The notes beneath the pieces were generated by a model, which saw nothing but the letters and a program-made list of their open reading frames with translations, had not been told where the DNA came from and ran no database searches. Below are positions 21,621 to 33,121 of a DNA stretch of 64,000 nucleotides, in pieces. Positions within the stretch are counted from its first letter, which is position 1. Each line of letters begins with the position of its first letter. This DNA comes from Isoetes taiwanensis (taxonomy: Eukaryota; Streptophyta; Lycopodiopsida; Isoetales; Isoetaceae), in the NCBI GenBank assembly GCA_021234155.1, contig JAJEKV010000394.1, positions 175,087 through 239,086 of the forward strand. The letters are read 5' to 3'. A program made the translations under genes and the position numbers.

Positions 21621-22221
21621 AATACAAAGTAGGGTTCACGCATCTTGCCTCACAAATCTTGCACCATATCTGCAGACTATTCCACCATAGCACCATGAAT
21701 AGCTTCACCTTCTCAAATGAGTATATCTACAAAAACGTCCAACTTAGTTAAACGGGACACATCCAAGTACCCCTGTTTTATAAAAAACTTGTGCTCTCAA
21801 GGCAATGCTATTCAGTGCAATGGTACAAATCTATTCCTGTATCTATTGCAATGATATTTCTTGTGAGCAGAGATGACATGAACGACACTTGTTTCCTGCT
21901 TTATTAACCTTATTTGTACATTATTTGAAAACCAATTCCAGCTTTTGCTAGAGCTTTAACTTTACAATCTAGTGTACCTTTAGTCTAGAGTTGATAATAT
22001 CAGAAATTTGTAGCCAGAATCGTATATGCTTCTAACAACTCTTCAAGTCTTGAACCTGCAATATTCATCCTTACTGTAAAACATCCTTACTGTAAACCTG
22101 AGCTTTTGAAAAATAATCCAAATGCAAATCGGCGTTCTTCCTGAAGAAGCAAAGCAGTTAACAATCTATTCAAACCGTTATTCAAACCTATAACCTGTAA
22201 GCAGTCAACTGTTTATTCAAA
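21621..22221. other. No recognisable feature
   Basis: AT-rich non-coding DNA downstream of the GUN1-like exon. No continuation of the PPR reading was found. Confidence 0.45.
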
Positions 22222-22590
22222 TCATCTATTCAAACCTGTAACCTGTAAGCATAGAAAGAACATATTCAAACCTGTAAGCATAGAAACGTAGGAAGAAAAG
22301 GAAAGGAAGAATGGCTCACCTTTGCGCCAAAATTGAGAGTTGAGGAGAGGTGCCGGAAATGAGAGCTGAGGCGCCTGGAACTGGAACTGAGGAGGCAAAA
22401 AACCTGTAAGCATAGGAAGAACGGAAGAAAACTTGCACAAAAGAAAGAATCGCTCACCTTTGCGCCAAGATTGAGAGCCGAGGAGAGGTGCCGGAAATGA
22501 GAGCTGAGGCGCCTGGAACTGGAACTGAGGAGGATTGAAACAGGAGGAGGCAATTTCGTATAAGCCTGGAAATTCAAATCCGCTCCTCAA
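22222..22590 (-). other. Tandemly duplicated putative exon with splice sites, in frame
   Basis: On the minus strand a 138 bp unit (46 codons) occurs twice. Each copy encodes PPQFQFQAPQLSFPAPLL, then a tryptophan-containing end WRKGE. Each coding block ends GGCGCAAAG before the donor GTGAGC, and ~50 bp later TATGCTTACAG forms an acceptor. Spliced or read through, the frame stays open across both copies because 138 is divisible by three. There is no in-frame ATG upstream. I recognise no family. It may be the start of an organelle-targeted protein (hydrophobic/Ser-rich, no acidic residues at first), but this is weak. Confidence 0.45.
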
Positions 22591-22751
22591 TTTCTCTCAT
22601 TCAATTCTGGCGCCTCAGCTCGAGATCTGGGAGTGGCATTCAATTTGGCCAGCCTGCGTCCCGCAAGGGGGAGAAGGGAACGCCGCATGCGGCGTAACAT
22701 GCGGCGTTCCTTGCACAAGAACCAAAGCCTTACGAAAATAAGAAAGAAGAT

Positions 22752-23852
22752 TGGTTATTGAATGGTCATGGACGTTATGATATTATAGGCCATGTTGGAT
22801 GTGAGGTCGCCTGTTGGGTGTATGATGTTTGGTATGTATGGCCATTTTTGTTGTGGTTTACATGAATGAGAAACACGTGAAAGTTGTATCTGTATTGTTG
22901 ACATCCTTAGTATGGACATGATGGATATTGCATAAATTGCACGGAAAAGGATATATATATATATATATATGAAATGTAGCATAAGTGCATAATCTCTGGG
23001 GCTTGCGGTGGCTTGGACTCGCGGTTGTGTATGTGAATGACATCGGGCAGTGTTATCCTGGCTTGGATTCATTGTCGCACTGCATAGTGAAAAGTGGACC
23101 TCCAGTGCTGGACGCAGCGTGGAAGGGTGTGTACACATGAGGCTTACCCCGCCCGAACTGGCTCAGGGCCTGATCAGACCTGGTAGCCCGAAAGAACCAG
23201 AGTCGGCACTGCATGCTGAAGAATGATGACATATGGATTGTGGTTATGCTTATTGATACTGGTTATGTTTTGTTAAGGTATTATGTACTAACAGTTTGGC
23301 TGGGTGCAGCGAAGCTAATGGTGAGATTATTGTAGTTGTTGTGGATGTCTTGTTTTTGCATAACAATGAACATAGGAATATTGGCTTAGATGTCAAGCCC
23401 CCACTTAGTCATTAGGACTAACCCCCCAAACTGTTGTAAGCAGTGACAGAGGGAGCTGAGTGTAGCCGTGCTGCGGTGCTGCGGAGAAGCGGACGTAGCC
23501 TGCAATGGACTCCTTTTTGAACATTTATGTGGTATTTGATTGTATATTCATATGGTGGACGACTAGAGAGTATTTCATTGAGATTAGATATTTTGTATAA
23601 GATTCCCCGGTACTTGTAAGAGGGGTTATTAGAAAGCAAGTTTAAGAAGCCTTATAGAATATTTAATAATTCCTAAATATTTTACATGGTTAGCGATAAA
23701 GATTAAATTCTTTACCATTGTGGGTAACTAATGCAAGTTGATCAATATTGAACTAAGTTTTAAATGGCTACGTATGTATGTGTTGGTAGTGATAAGGGGT
23801 ATAACAAGATCCCAAGCTGCCTCGGAGAGGCCAGCTTGGCAGGCCCGTTACA
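22752..23852 (+). repeat. LTR, family A, complete copy
   Basis: It begins TGGTTATTGAATGG and ends CCCGTTACA, followed after two bases by a tRNA-Met primer-binding site, as expected for a 5' LTR of about 1.1 kb. 32034-33121 is a second copy lacking the last ~27 bp. The inside contains an AT microsatellite near 22950 and GGCATAAC-type AT-rich promoter-like DNA without genes. Confidence 0.75.
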
Positions 23853-23854
23853 GT

Positions 23855-23866
23855 TGGTATCAGAGC
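23855..23866 (+). other. Primer-binding site for initiator tRNA-Met
   Basis: TGGTATCAGAGC is the widespread plant retrotransposon PBS complementary to the 3' end of initiator tRNA-Met. It lies two bases after the LTR end. Confidence 0.85.
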
Positions 23867-25966
23867 ATAGTTTGATCAGAGGGTATTAACTGGATTATAG
23901 ATTTAAGTTGGCGATGATAATGTGATTCCTTGTGATAATGCAGAGGTGATGGCCTCTGTAAAGGAATAAAGAAGGTATGTGAAGTTTTTGTTATGGCATC
24001 TTAGTTTGATTGCTAATCTATATTATGCAAGGTGGAGAAAGTTAACATGATGTAGTTCCTCAAGGAGTTAAGTTTTGTTAAAAGTTGCGCAGAACTGTTG
24101 AGATGCCAGGATGGACATTTCATGCGGAGCATGAACCATGAGCCAGCGTTATGGTGAAGGTATGGCCTATTATAGTTGCTACTATTTATAATGATAGATG
24201 GTTAAAATTGTGGATTTGTGAACAAAGTAGATTGGGCACTAGCTATGCAATCTGCTAAGGATAGGTTTGGAGTGGAAAATGGAAGCCCATTCATGCAATG
24301 CTGAGATGGCCTGCTTGTATTTTATTACGAGAAGGTAATAAACCAAGTTTCTAAAAGACAAGATTAAAAAGCGTCTAGGTAGGTGTTGGCACATCCAGAG
24401 TGTTAGATAAGTAGCTGCAGTTGAGATGGTTTTGGAAAGGTTGTACTGAAATAAGACACCCCTGTATAGTTGGACATCAGCAAGTTAAGTATATCTTGAT
24501 TGCCTTTGAACTATTCTTGACTCAAGTTGGCATGATGGCTAGTTGTAAACCTTGCATCGATAGTTGTGGTATGGGAAGGAAATGTTATCATCTCTGCACA
24601 ATGAACTTATCGGGAGATTAAAGCTTGCGCATGTCTTTGGAATAAATCTGTTGTGCATGTTCCTATCTAAGGTTATGGTTGAAGTCAGATTTGAGACATT
24701 CACCTAAGTGTCAATGGTGGAGTAAATGGTGATTGAGGTTGAATAAATTTATCATGGTAGATTGAAAGATTATTTAAGGCATGCAAGGTGTATGCTAAGG
24801 AAGATAATTTGGCCGTACGCTAACTGCTGATTAGAATAACGACGTATCTGGTGGAAGTAAGTAGCTATTGCAGTAGAATGGATACATGATTGGAACCGGA
24901 CTATAATATCATACTTAAGTTATGATAAGGAGGGAATCTTATGACGATGGAAAAAGTGTCATATTTCTAATGTTATTCAGGGTAAAAGATTATTATTCAA
25001 GAGCTCATGATCTTGAGCTTATTGCCCAAGTAAGGGTATGTTGGCTTTTCGAGTCGATTGACTGGCACCTTAAAGTAAGAAGAGCTGAGAGATAACCAGT
25101 AAGAAAGTTCAGGTAGGATGGCAGGAATTAAAGAGATTACGGGAAGTATGGCATTTTGGGAATTGAGTAAGAGGCCGTAAATTTAAAAGGCCGGGCTGAG
25201 TAAAAAAAAAAAAAAAAAAAAAAAATGGGAGCAAAGTATGGGGTGCCAGATAGAAGTATGGGGTAAAAGGACATATTGGTAGCTATGGTGGTGGTCTCCA
25301 ACTGGAAAGCAAGAATCTTGCACCTAAGGGAGCAAACCTGAGGAATTACGACACGACTATGGTTATGTATCTTTTTAAGTTGCCTTGTGGATCTGTCATA
25401 AATCAAGAAAATGGTTATTCCTCGACTATTCAAGTAAAAGTGTAAAAGAGTTGTTGCGATGGTGCTACAATGTTGGGCGACACTTTGGATGATAGATATC
25501 TTGGAGGAGAGTTAAAGAATGAGTTGGTAAAGTAAATGAAATGCAAAGTATTTGGATTTGAAATTAAAAGGATTTCATACTTAGAATGGAATTAGAGACG
25601 CTGTTGACGAGCAAAGGTAGTGTTATAACCTAATAATTGACCAGTGTGACTGCAATAGATGTATTAAAGCATTCAAGCAATGCTTATACAAAGTAAGTTA
25701 TATTTTAAGGTATTTGATAGCTCACATGTGGAACATGCTCCTCTGAGATAAGTCGTGATCATAGACTGATGCTTGTAATTCTTGTATTAACTCGTGAGAA
25801 GGAATAGTCATAAGATACATGGACTGGGGGATTAGCTTATGTATTTTACTTGTTACTTTTTGGACTGGCCACCCAAGAGGATTTCATGTAACTACATGTC
25901 TAGTCCGAGCTGGGTATCTCTATCTCCATGGTGGGCTTAGTATTCTATAGAAAAAGAAAGGAAAAA
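23867..25966 (+). mobile_element. Degenerate internal region of the family A LTR retrotransposon
   Basis: The region downstream of the PBS has no open frame with recognisable gag or pol motifs, so the family cannot be set by protein. A 24-A run lies at 25202-25225. The region ends where LINE copy 2 begins. Confidence 0.45.
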
Positions 25967-27485
25967 TTGGAGATGTAGCACGCAAGATTCCCTTTGTATG
26001 GACGGAAAAGAGATGGCAAGGCGGTCGAACTGAGCGGTCGGGGTTCTGACGGCGAAACTTTGATCGGCGATATCTCTCTTATCTGGTGTCAGATTTCGGC
26101 GTGCTTGGGCTCGTTGGAAAGCTTACTCCGAGCTCTTTCTGAAGGTGTATAGCATCACTGTTTTGCATGTGGCTTGCTGCCGCAAACAGCTGATTTCCGG
26201 ACTGGTTTGGATGTCATGGCTCCTGCCAGACAGGCTGATGGGGGATCGGTTGAGCCTCATGGCTTGGGGCTGAAGCCAAGGGAGATGGCGAGGAGGAAGA
26301 ATCCTCCAGTAAAGGGGAAGGGTGCGGGTCTCGGCATGCATGAAGAGGCGCGGGCTGTAAGAAGTGGTGTGCAATTGGTGGCAGAGATGAGAGAGCTCTT
26401 GGAATCCCCTTCGGTTGAGAGGTATGTGGATTGCTCTTCCTCTCAATATAATTCTGAGAATCCAGTAGATTGTGTTTTGGAGACTCCGGTGTTGATTCCA
26501 TCAAGCATGCCCCCTTTGGAAACTAGATCTGTGATGCCCTCTTCCCCTGTGCTTGGGAAGGGATCACTTGATGGTGATGCGCCCTCTTCTAGGGTGCATG
26601 TAGCTGATGTGTCTCCTGGGGTGCCCCTGGATACCTCTCAGGGTGCCAGGGTGGCAGCCCCAACTCTTGTGCGCCCGGCCTGGCGGAGCATTGACACTGT
26701 TCCTCGCATCACTCGGCCGGGGTTTTCAGATTGGATCAAGCGCAAGGCTCCGGAGTGTAGGACTGCCCGTGTTCAAGAGGCTCTGAAATTTGTGGAGGAT
26801 CATCACTCTGTTGACCTGCAGGCAGCCCTTCCAGAGACTCCATGGATAGATATTGATCATACCAGGCATGTTCAGACCATTGAGAATCTAGTTTCATTTG
26901 CGGTATTGGGCTACTTCACGGGTTACATATTGGACACGAGGAGGTTTAGCTCTTGGTTTGCCGGACATCTGAGGCGGATTGGTTTGCCCAGGTATCAGTC
27001 TCTGAAATTCCTACCAAATAATTTCTTCATAATCATGTTTGAGGTCGAGTCTTACAGCGGCAATTGGTTAGTCCAGGGGGTACTTTGGGTGAATCTTATG
27101 TGTTGTATCAAGACTATACTCCGGCAATGTCCACGGTTCTTTGACAAATGGTTAAAATCCGTGTTGGTTCCAGTCGGGATCTTCCTCCTGATCTGATGGT
27201 GCCTGATTTCTTGGTTTCTATGGCTAATGGCCTGGGTGTATATTTGGTTCATTCTATTGTGCAGGTCCCCAAGATCTGTGTTGCTCTGCCTGCTTTGCAG
27301 CCTGTGCCCACTTCTCTTCCAGTGCGTAGTGGTCCTTGGCATTTTCTCTTCCGATTGAAGCTTTTGAATGGCTCTGAGATCCGGCGGATGTTTCCATCTA
27401 TTGTGCTACCATCTGACCCTGTTGATGATCCTGTTGGTGCTTGTGATGCGGTAGGGGTTGCGGGTGCTTATGCAGGGGCTCGGGA
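25967..27485 (+). mobile_element. LINE copy 2 (5' UTR and ORF1 only)
   Basis: 26331-27485 is homologous to the first 1.15 kb of the window, and about 365 bp upstream supply the 5' leader missing from copy 1. It is cut off inside the spacer between ORF1 and ORF2, where the sequence changes abruptly to TAGTTATAAATAATAAAATA. LINEs usually lose their 5' end, so a copy with only the 5' part points to later deletion or capture by another element. Confidence 0.75.
26216..27196 (+). CDS. LINE ORF1 (gag-like) protein, C-terminally shifted
   Basis: ATG at 26216 opens MAPARQADGGSVEPHGLGLK; an upstream in-frame TTG is a weaker start. The N-terminal half is basic and Ser/Pro-rich. The C-terminal part, TPWIDIDHTRHVQTIENLVS onward, has the alternating hydrophobic pattern of a folded ORF1 core. 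The frame stops at 27196, but GTLGESYVLY at about 27078 and MVPDFLVSMANGLGVYLVHS in a second frame show the protein once continued to about 27485. There is therefore at least one indel near 27080-27150. The product would bind LINE RNA. This is the better preserved of the two copies and serves as the reference for the CHG comparison. Confidence 0.65.
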   Translation: MAPARQADGGSVEPHGLGLKPREMARRKNPPVKGKGAGLGMHEEARAVRSGVQLVAEMRELLESPSVERYVDCSSSQYNSENPVDCVLETPVLIPSSMPPLETRSVMPSSPVLGKGSLDGDAPSSRVHVADVSPGVPLDTSQGARVAAPTLVRPAWRSIDTVPRITRPGFSDWIKRKAPECRTARVQEALKFVEDHHSVDLQAALPETPWIDIDHTRHVQTIENLVSFAVLGYFTGYILDTRRFSSWFAGHLRRIGLPRYQSLKFLPNNFFIIMFEVESYSGNWLVQGVLWVNLMCCIKTILRQCPRFFDKWLKSVLVPVGIFLLI

Positions 27486-28036
27486 TAGTTATAAATAATA
27501 AAATATAAGGGCTAAGGGTTTCCCCCTTGGGGGTAGTTGGAGAGATTTGGACTTATGGAAGTGCCCAGCAGGAAGGGAAGAACTGAGAACCATAAGGCCG
27601 TGGAGGTTCCTAGTAAATATTCACAACGTGAACATCTAAAACGGAACTTAATAAGTTAATAAATGAAAGGTTAATTAAATTGGGTTAAGTACATTGGGTT
27701 AAATATCTTATATTATAATGTTATGTAATGGACCACGCCCTAAATCGGACGGCTGAGATCGTTCAATGAAATTGGACGGCTTGGATGCTATGTTTTAACT
27801 TGCTTTAGGTTTTTCTGTTAGGTTTCTTATGCAAGAGCACCGTGGGCCGCCTGTTCTGATCCCTACTCTGGTTGATCAACTGCTGCTTATGGCTTGGACG
27901 TGGCGATGGCGGAAGCGAAGTCGGAGGTAACTGTTGCTAACTGTTCCGCCATCGAAACAGCAGCTGGTAGATCACAAGGGGCCATCGACTGGGAAGGCAA
28001 AGGGCAAAGGCTAAGGCTAAGGCAGGGTAATGGCTA

Positions 28037-28261
28037 ATGCATGGCGCAAACCAAATCCGGCTATCGATGCATCAGGCCAGACTTCTGTTGCCCACATCTC
28101 TTCATCTCATCAGAACGAAGCGCTATATTCATAGGCTTTTCACTTTGGAGCTAGCCGAACCTATCCTTCGTTCCTTCAGGCAATGCTGGAAAGCTCAAAA
28201 AATGAACGACAACCTTCCAGATATTCATAAGAATTTCCAAGTTTCTGTCAAATATTTTCAG
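28037..28261 (+). other. Putative captured exon (unrecognised)
   Basis: An open frame from 28037 contains FTLELAEPILRSFRQCWKAQ and ends KNFQVSVKYFQ exactly at TTTTCAG before GTATCT, a plausible donor. Amino-acid usage is protein-like, unlike most frames here. I recognise no family and see no second exon. It lies ~330 bp inside the Helitron at 27706, where captured gene pieces are often found. Confidence 0.3.
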
Positions 28262-28275
28262 GTATCTTCTCTTTG

Positions 28276-30880
28276 ATTTATCACCAGAGTAATTTACTTT
28301 GTTGTTTCGTTTGAGGAAACGACTGCATGTGCATGTATAACAAGAATGCTACATTTCACTAGAGAAGTGTATTTTTGGCCAAGATCTTTGTTTCGAAGTT
28401 GAAGTGATAAAGAAGGATTTGAGGTCGATGCCATGGTATTGGACTAAAATCTATCCAAAATCTTCACTTTCTGACAGAAATAATCTGTAATGCTGCCGGG
28501 ACCAAAAGGGGGAAATGGTTATTTTTCTGCAATGGACCTGCGGAACAAAGGAACGGTAAATGAATTGTGCGGATTTTAGAATTTAAGAGACCTGGAAACA
28601 TCGACCATTCATGCCTTTAGAAACTTTATTCACGTGATGACAGAGAAATTAAAGATTCCGAAAGAGAGGTCCAAACACTGTTTGTTAGGCACATGGGAAA
28701 ATGGTTCATAGATCATCCAAAATATGGGTCCACTTCTAATTTGAATAAGTAAAAGTATTTAGACGTCTATAAAATAGCATAGCAACACTGTAACAGCATG
28801 CAACGGATCTTCCTGCAGTGATTCTTCATCGATTCTTAATGTGGGAATATAGAACGATATCTCATCCAGCTTTAAGGATGCCCATTGAGAATCTTCACAC
28901 AAACAAAGGATTTCAACACATTGCTATTGTGAGGCAAGACATAAATGCAGTTTCGTCCTTTTTCCATTTTCCTTCCACATTTAGAAACACGCAAAATGCA
29001 GTTTTTTCCACTTTGGCTATTTAGGAACAAGAAAGCAACCTTGGATCGGTGCTAGAATCGTGATTCATTTCATTTCTATGGTCAACTATAGACGTTGATG
29101 GCAGACATATGGAAGTGTACAAAGACAGGTGAATATAGTTCACCGAACAGTTGAAAATATCAAGAACATATCCCTGTTTTTATTTCATCATTGCTAATTA
29201 TCTGCATTTTTTTCTAATTCTTATGCTTCTATCGCATCTAAGAGCTTTTAGAATTTTTGCTTGGCTTTCATTGCTCGGGTTAACGGCATCCGCAGGATAT
29301 GATCGATCCGCCCCTCTATTGTGGCCAAAAATTCTATAATAAACTCCTGTGGCTTTTCCATTAGCATTCATCAAAATAGTCCTAAACCATGGGTCTGTTT
29401 AGTTGCAAGACGTGGCATCTTGCAAAAATTTTATGCTTGGTGAAGCATGGCATTTCAAAATCTGGGAGATATTTATAGTTCCATTTTCAATTCAGTAATG
29501 TCTGTTTGTGTTTTTTCATCCCTAGATGGTAAGATGTATAAGACGGTAAGATGTATAAAGAGATGTGACTTCCATATACTTAGAATTCTCTATTATTTGC
29601 AAGCAGTGAAATTCTCTGGTCAGTCGTGTGAAATATAGCGTGTGAAGTAGCATGAGGGAGCGGAAGAGATGAGGCTAATGAGTATGCTGGTACGACCATC
29701 TTTGTAAAGCGCTTTGATAAATCTCAAGAAGAGGAAGAGGTGTGCCTGTTACTTTATTGTTAATTTCTTAAATAAAATCTAATACAATGGTCCTTTTTCT
29801 CGATTTTAAAATTCTCAGATCCGCACATCATATCTGAGACACTTCAATGATTGTGGTCCAATGTGTGCGATTAGGATTTCTATTGATCTGGATTATGGAT
29901 GTATTAAAGAGCATGATAAATTTTTGAACGAATATTCTTGAAGTTTTGAGTACTAATGCATTATTTGCAAGGGTATTTGGTCTGCACCTCCTGTGCTCCA
30001 GATGGTATAACTTTTATCCATTTTTAGAAACACTTGGCATGCATTTGTTGGCCACGAATGACACAACATTTTGCTTGACTGGATTCTTATATATTCTTGC
30101 TGTAATTTAATAAACATTATAGCATTATGCCTCATAAAATGCTGTTTAATACAGAAATACATTTGTTTCCAGGTTGATATTGAATCTGGCCACTAGGAGG
30201 GTATCCCCTGTTTAATGGATGCATTGAAAGCGGCCAAATTTTGCCTTGAGCAGTTACATTGGTGGGATTATAACATTTCTGGCAAAGAAATCCCACCAAG
30301 AACAAAAGAGAACAAAAGCAGATATACACCCCAAATTGTTCAATCAAGCACGCTAATCCAATAGCGTATAAGCATACTTGCTGATGTGGCCTATATTAGT
30401 GGCCTATATTATAATGGCACGTCATGTCACACTTTGATTAGTCCACCTGCCATTCCATTTTGGTCACCAGCTTAGAGTAGGATGGTGTTCAGTAGCAAGA
30501 TATATTAGAGAATGAACATCAAAGCAACTAAGAATGAACATGAAGAGAATGCATGTGAGGGTAGAATAGCTATATGGGACCAGCTTTTGAACACAGAGAA
30601 AAAATATTAAACTACACTATTCATTTTGACTTTCATACACCGATATGTGCTCTACCTATTTGTCATATTTAATTATTTGGACCTTATGTATGCAATAAAA
30701 ATATATCGGATTCCATGGTCAATCATAACTTCAAGACACTAAATAGTTACACGTATATAGAAAAGTTCTACAATTTGATATGAATATATTGTTTTGGTAA
30801 GTGGTTGTCTGTGATCTTGAATGTAGTTAGTATATGACACATGAATATTCTATGTTCCATACATGCTTTAAAAGGAAACC
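28276..30880. other. Helitron interior without recognisable genes
   Basis: Mostly AT-rich DNA. No protein family or RNA gene was recognised in this stretch. Confidence 0.4.
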
Positions 30881-30884
30881 ATTT

Positions 30885-31015
30885 AGATCGCACATTTATA
30901 GCTCGGAATCCGGTTCGGATAACCATCTAGATCGCACATATAACTCATGAAGAATCCGATTCGGATAACCATTTAGATCGCACATATATAACTCATGAAG
31001 AATTCGGTTCACATA
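30885..31015. repeat. Three tandem ~50-60 bp repeats
   Basis: Units share TAGATCGCACATAT followed by AACTCATGAAGAAT and GGTTCGGATAACC. Three degenerate copies lie in a row. Confidence 0.75.
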
Positions 31016-31790
31016 ATTGCCTAACTCATTGCTTAACTTTGGCTCTTGATCAAGGAATATACTAGGTGATATTCTCTCTCTAAGAACTAAAATCTTTGAA
31101 TACAATCAAGGCATAAAACATTGTTGGAATTAAGCAGTTAATATTTAGCCTACGTGTCTAAGCACGCACTTATGACATTGACATAAAATGCCACTCATAC
31201 GGTGGTACCCAAGCAATGCAACAATAATTCCGTCAACACAGTAATCGCAAGGTTTGAGATAATCAGGCTGCTCCAAAACAAGATGTTTGGTCAGTCCTAA
31301 CAAAGAACAGTCACTGAAGGTGGGCAATTTGCTATAGTTAGTAAAGCACAAAGGTTTTGAGAGCCCTTACGCACAACTTAAACTTGGAGTACTGAGTTAT
31401 GTGACAACCAATGATAATTTCTCTATGGATTTGATTAATTATATTAGATTTATGAAAAAGAGTCTGAGATGAACAAGTGCCAGTTCACAGCCCGGCAACG
31501 CTGGGCACCATTACTATAAGCATATATTTTTGTATCTGTAAACAAGGCACCAAGAACCTTACTCTGCCTAAGTTGTTGTAGTTGCTTGGAGATAATATGA
31601 CGCATGGCAACAAAATGAGAAAGGTATTATCTGCTGATACCATCAGCAAGGAGGATTGTTGCATTACTGCTGACGGGTAGAATAGCCACATGGGAGTATT
31701 GTTTGTGTTACTCAGGTTTAAACAAAAATGAGATGAAGTAAAGTCACAAACTACAAACACACTCCTTATATTAGAAACCAAAAGCCACAA

Positions 31791-31839
31791 TCCTTATATT
31801 AGAAAACCTAAAGCCCACCGAAGGTGGGCACTTTTCTAG
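31791..31839 (+). mobile_element. Minimal 49 bp Helitron-like sequence (both ends, no interior)
   Basis: TCCTTATATTAGAAAACC (Helitron-type 5' start, after A) is followed within 20 bases by the hairpin CCCACCGAAGGTGGG, then CACTTTT and CTAG before T. A second TCCTTATATTAGAAA lies 28 bp upstream at 31763. Either this is an extreme internal deletion, or a 3' terminus that happens to follow a 5'-like repeat. Confidence 0.5.
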
Positions 31840-32033
31840 TGAGAATTAGATGTTATGCCATTCTCTATGGGGAGAAAGAGGTTGGAGAGCAAAGGAATTG
31901 CCCAGAAATGGCACGATACATTGAGTTGGTAAGAGAGACGCTTATAAAAGAATCTTAGAAAATTACTATAGGGAATTCCCATGACCTAGATGTTTAACAA
32001 TGGAATTTGCCTAGTTATGTAAATAGTAAACAT

Positions 32034-33121
32034 TGGTTATTGAATGGTCATGGACGTTATGATATTATGGGCCATGTTGGATGTGAGGTCGCCTGTTGGG
32101 TGTATGATGTTTGGTATGTATGGCCATTTTTGTTGTGGTTTACATGAATGAGAAACACGTGAAAGTTGTATCTGTATTGTTGACATCCTTAGTATGGACA
32201 TGATGGATATTGCATAAATTGCACGGAAAATGGTATTATGATATATATATGAAATGTAGCATAAGTGCATAATCTCTGGGGCCGGAGTCCATTTGCGGTG
32301 GCTTGGACTCGCGGTTGTGTATGTGAATGACATCGGGCAGTGTTATCCTGGCTTGGATTCATTGTCGCACTGCATAGTGAAAAGTGGACCTCCAAAGTCT
32401 TTGGACCTTGGCGTGGAAGGGTGTGTACACATGAGGCTTACCCCGCCCGAACTGGCTCAGGGCCCTGATCGGACTGGTAGCCCGAAAGAACCAGAGTCGG
32501 CACGCATCGTTGAAGAATGATGACATATGGATTGTGGTTATGCTTATTGATACTAGTTATGTTTTGTTAAGGTATTATGTACTAACAGGTTTGGTGGGGA
32601 AAATGAAGCTAATGGTGAGATTATTGTAGTTGTTGTGGATGTCTTGTTTTGCATAACAATGAACATAGGAATATTGGCTTAGATGTCAAGCCCCCACTTA
32701 GTCATTAGGACTAACCCCCAAACATTATGGGCAAAGTGAGAGGGAGCCGAGTGTAGCCGTCTTCCGCTGTCTTTGAGAGAAGCCGGGCGTAGCACCTGCA
32801 ATGGACTCCTTTTTGAACATTTATGTGGTATTTGATTGTATATCCATATGGTGGACGACTAGAGAGTATTTTATTGAGATTAGATATTTTGTATAAGATT
32901 CCCCGGTACTTGTAAGAGGGGTTATTAGAAAGCAAGTTTAAGAAGCCTTATAGAATATTTAATAATTCCTAAATATGTTACATGGTTAGCGATAAAGATT
33001 AAATTCTTTACCATTGTGGGTAACTAATGCAACTTGATCAACATTGAACTAAGTTTTAAATGGCCACGTATGTATGTGTTGGTAGTGATAAGGGGTATAA
33101 CAGGATCCCAAGCTGCCTCGG
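32034..33121 (+). repeat. LTR, family A, second copy (right end missing)
   Basis: Homologous to 22752-23825 over its whole length, and ends at AGCTGCCTCGG, about 27 bp short of the LTR end. There is no polypurine tract before it and no PBS after it, so it is a truncated or solo LTR. Its differences from the first copy cluster at CTG/CAG sites. Confidence 0.75.

Larger units (their letters stand above)
27706..31516 (+). mobile_element. Helitron, ~3.8 kb, with possible captured exon
   Basis: It starts TCTTATATTATAATGTTATG after A (27706), followed by GGACCACGCCCTAAATCGG. A matching 3' end lies at 31488-31516: stem-loop GCCCGGCAACGCTGGGC, spacer ACCATTA, then CTA-T, i.e. CTAG with the G missing. 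Pairing of these two ends is an inference from orientation and family. No RepHel protein is inside, so it would be non-autonomous. Confidence 0.5.

Noticed and set aside
22752-33121. One 10.4 kb LTR retrotransposon with nested insertions between its two LTRs
   Set aside because: The second LTR has no polypurine tract before it and lacks its terminal ~27 bp. I found no gag or pol in between, so two separate insertions are more likely.
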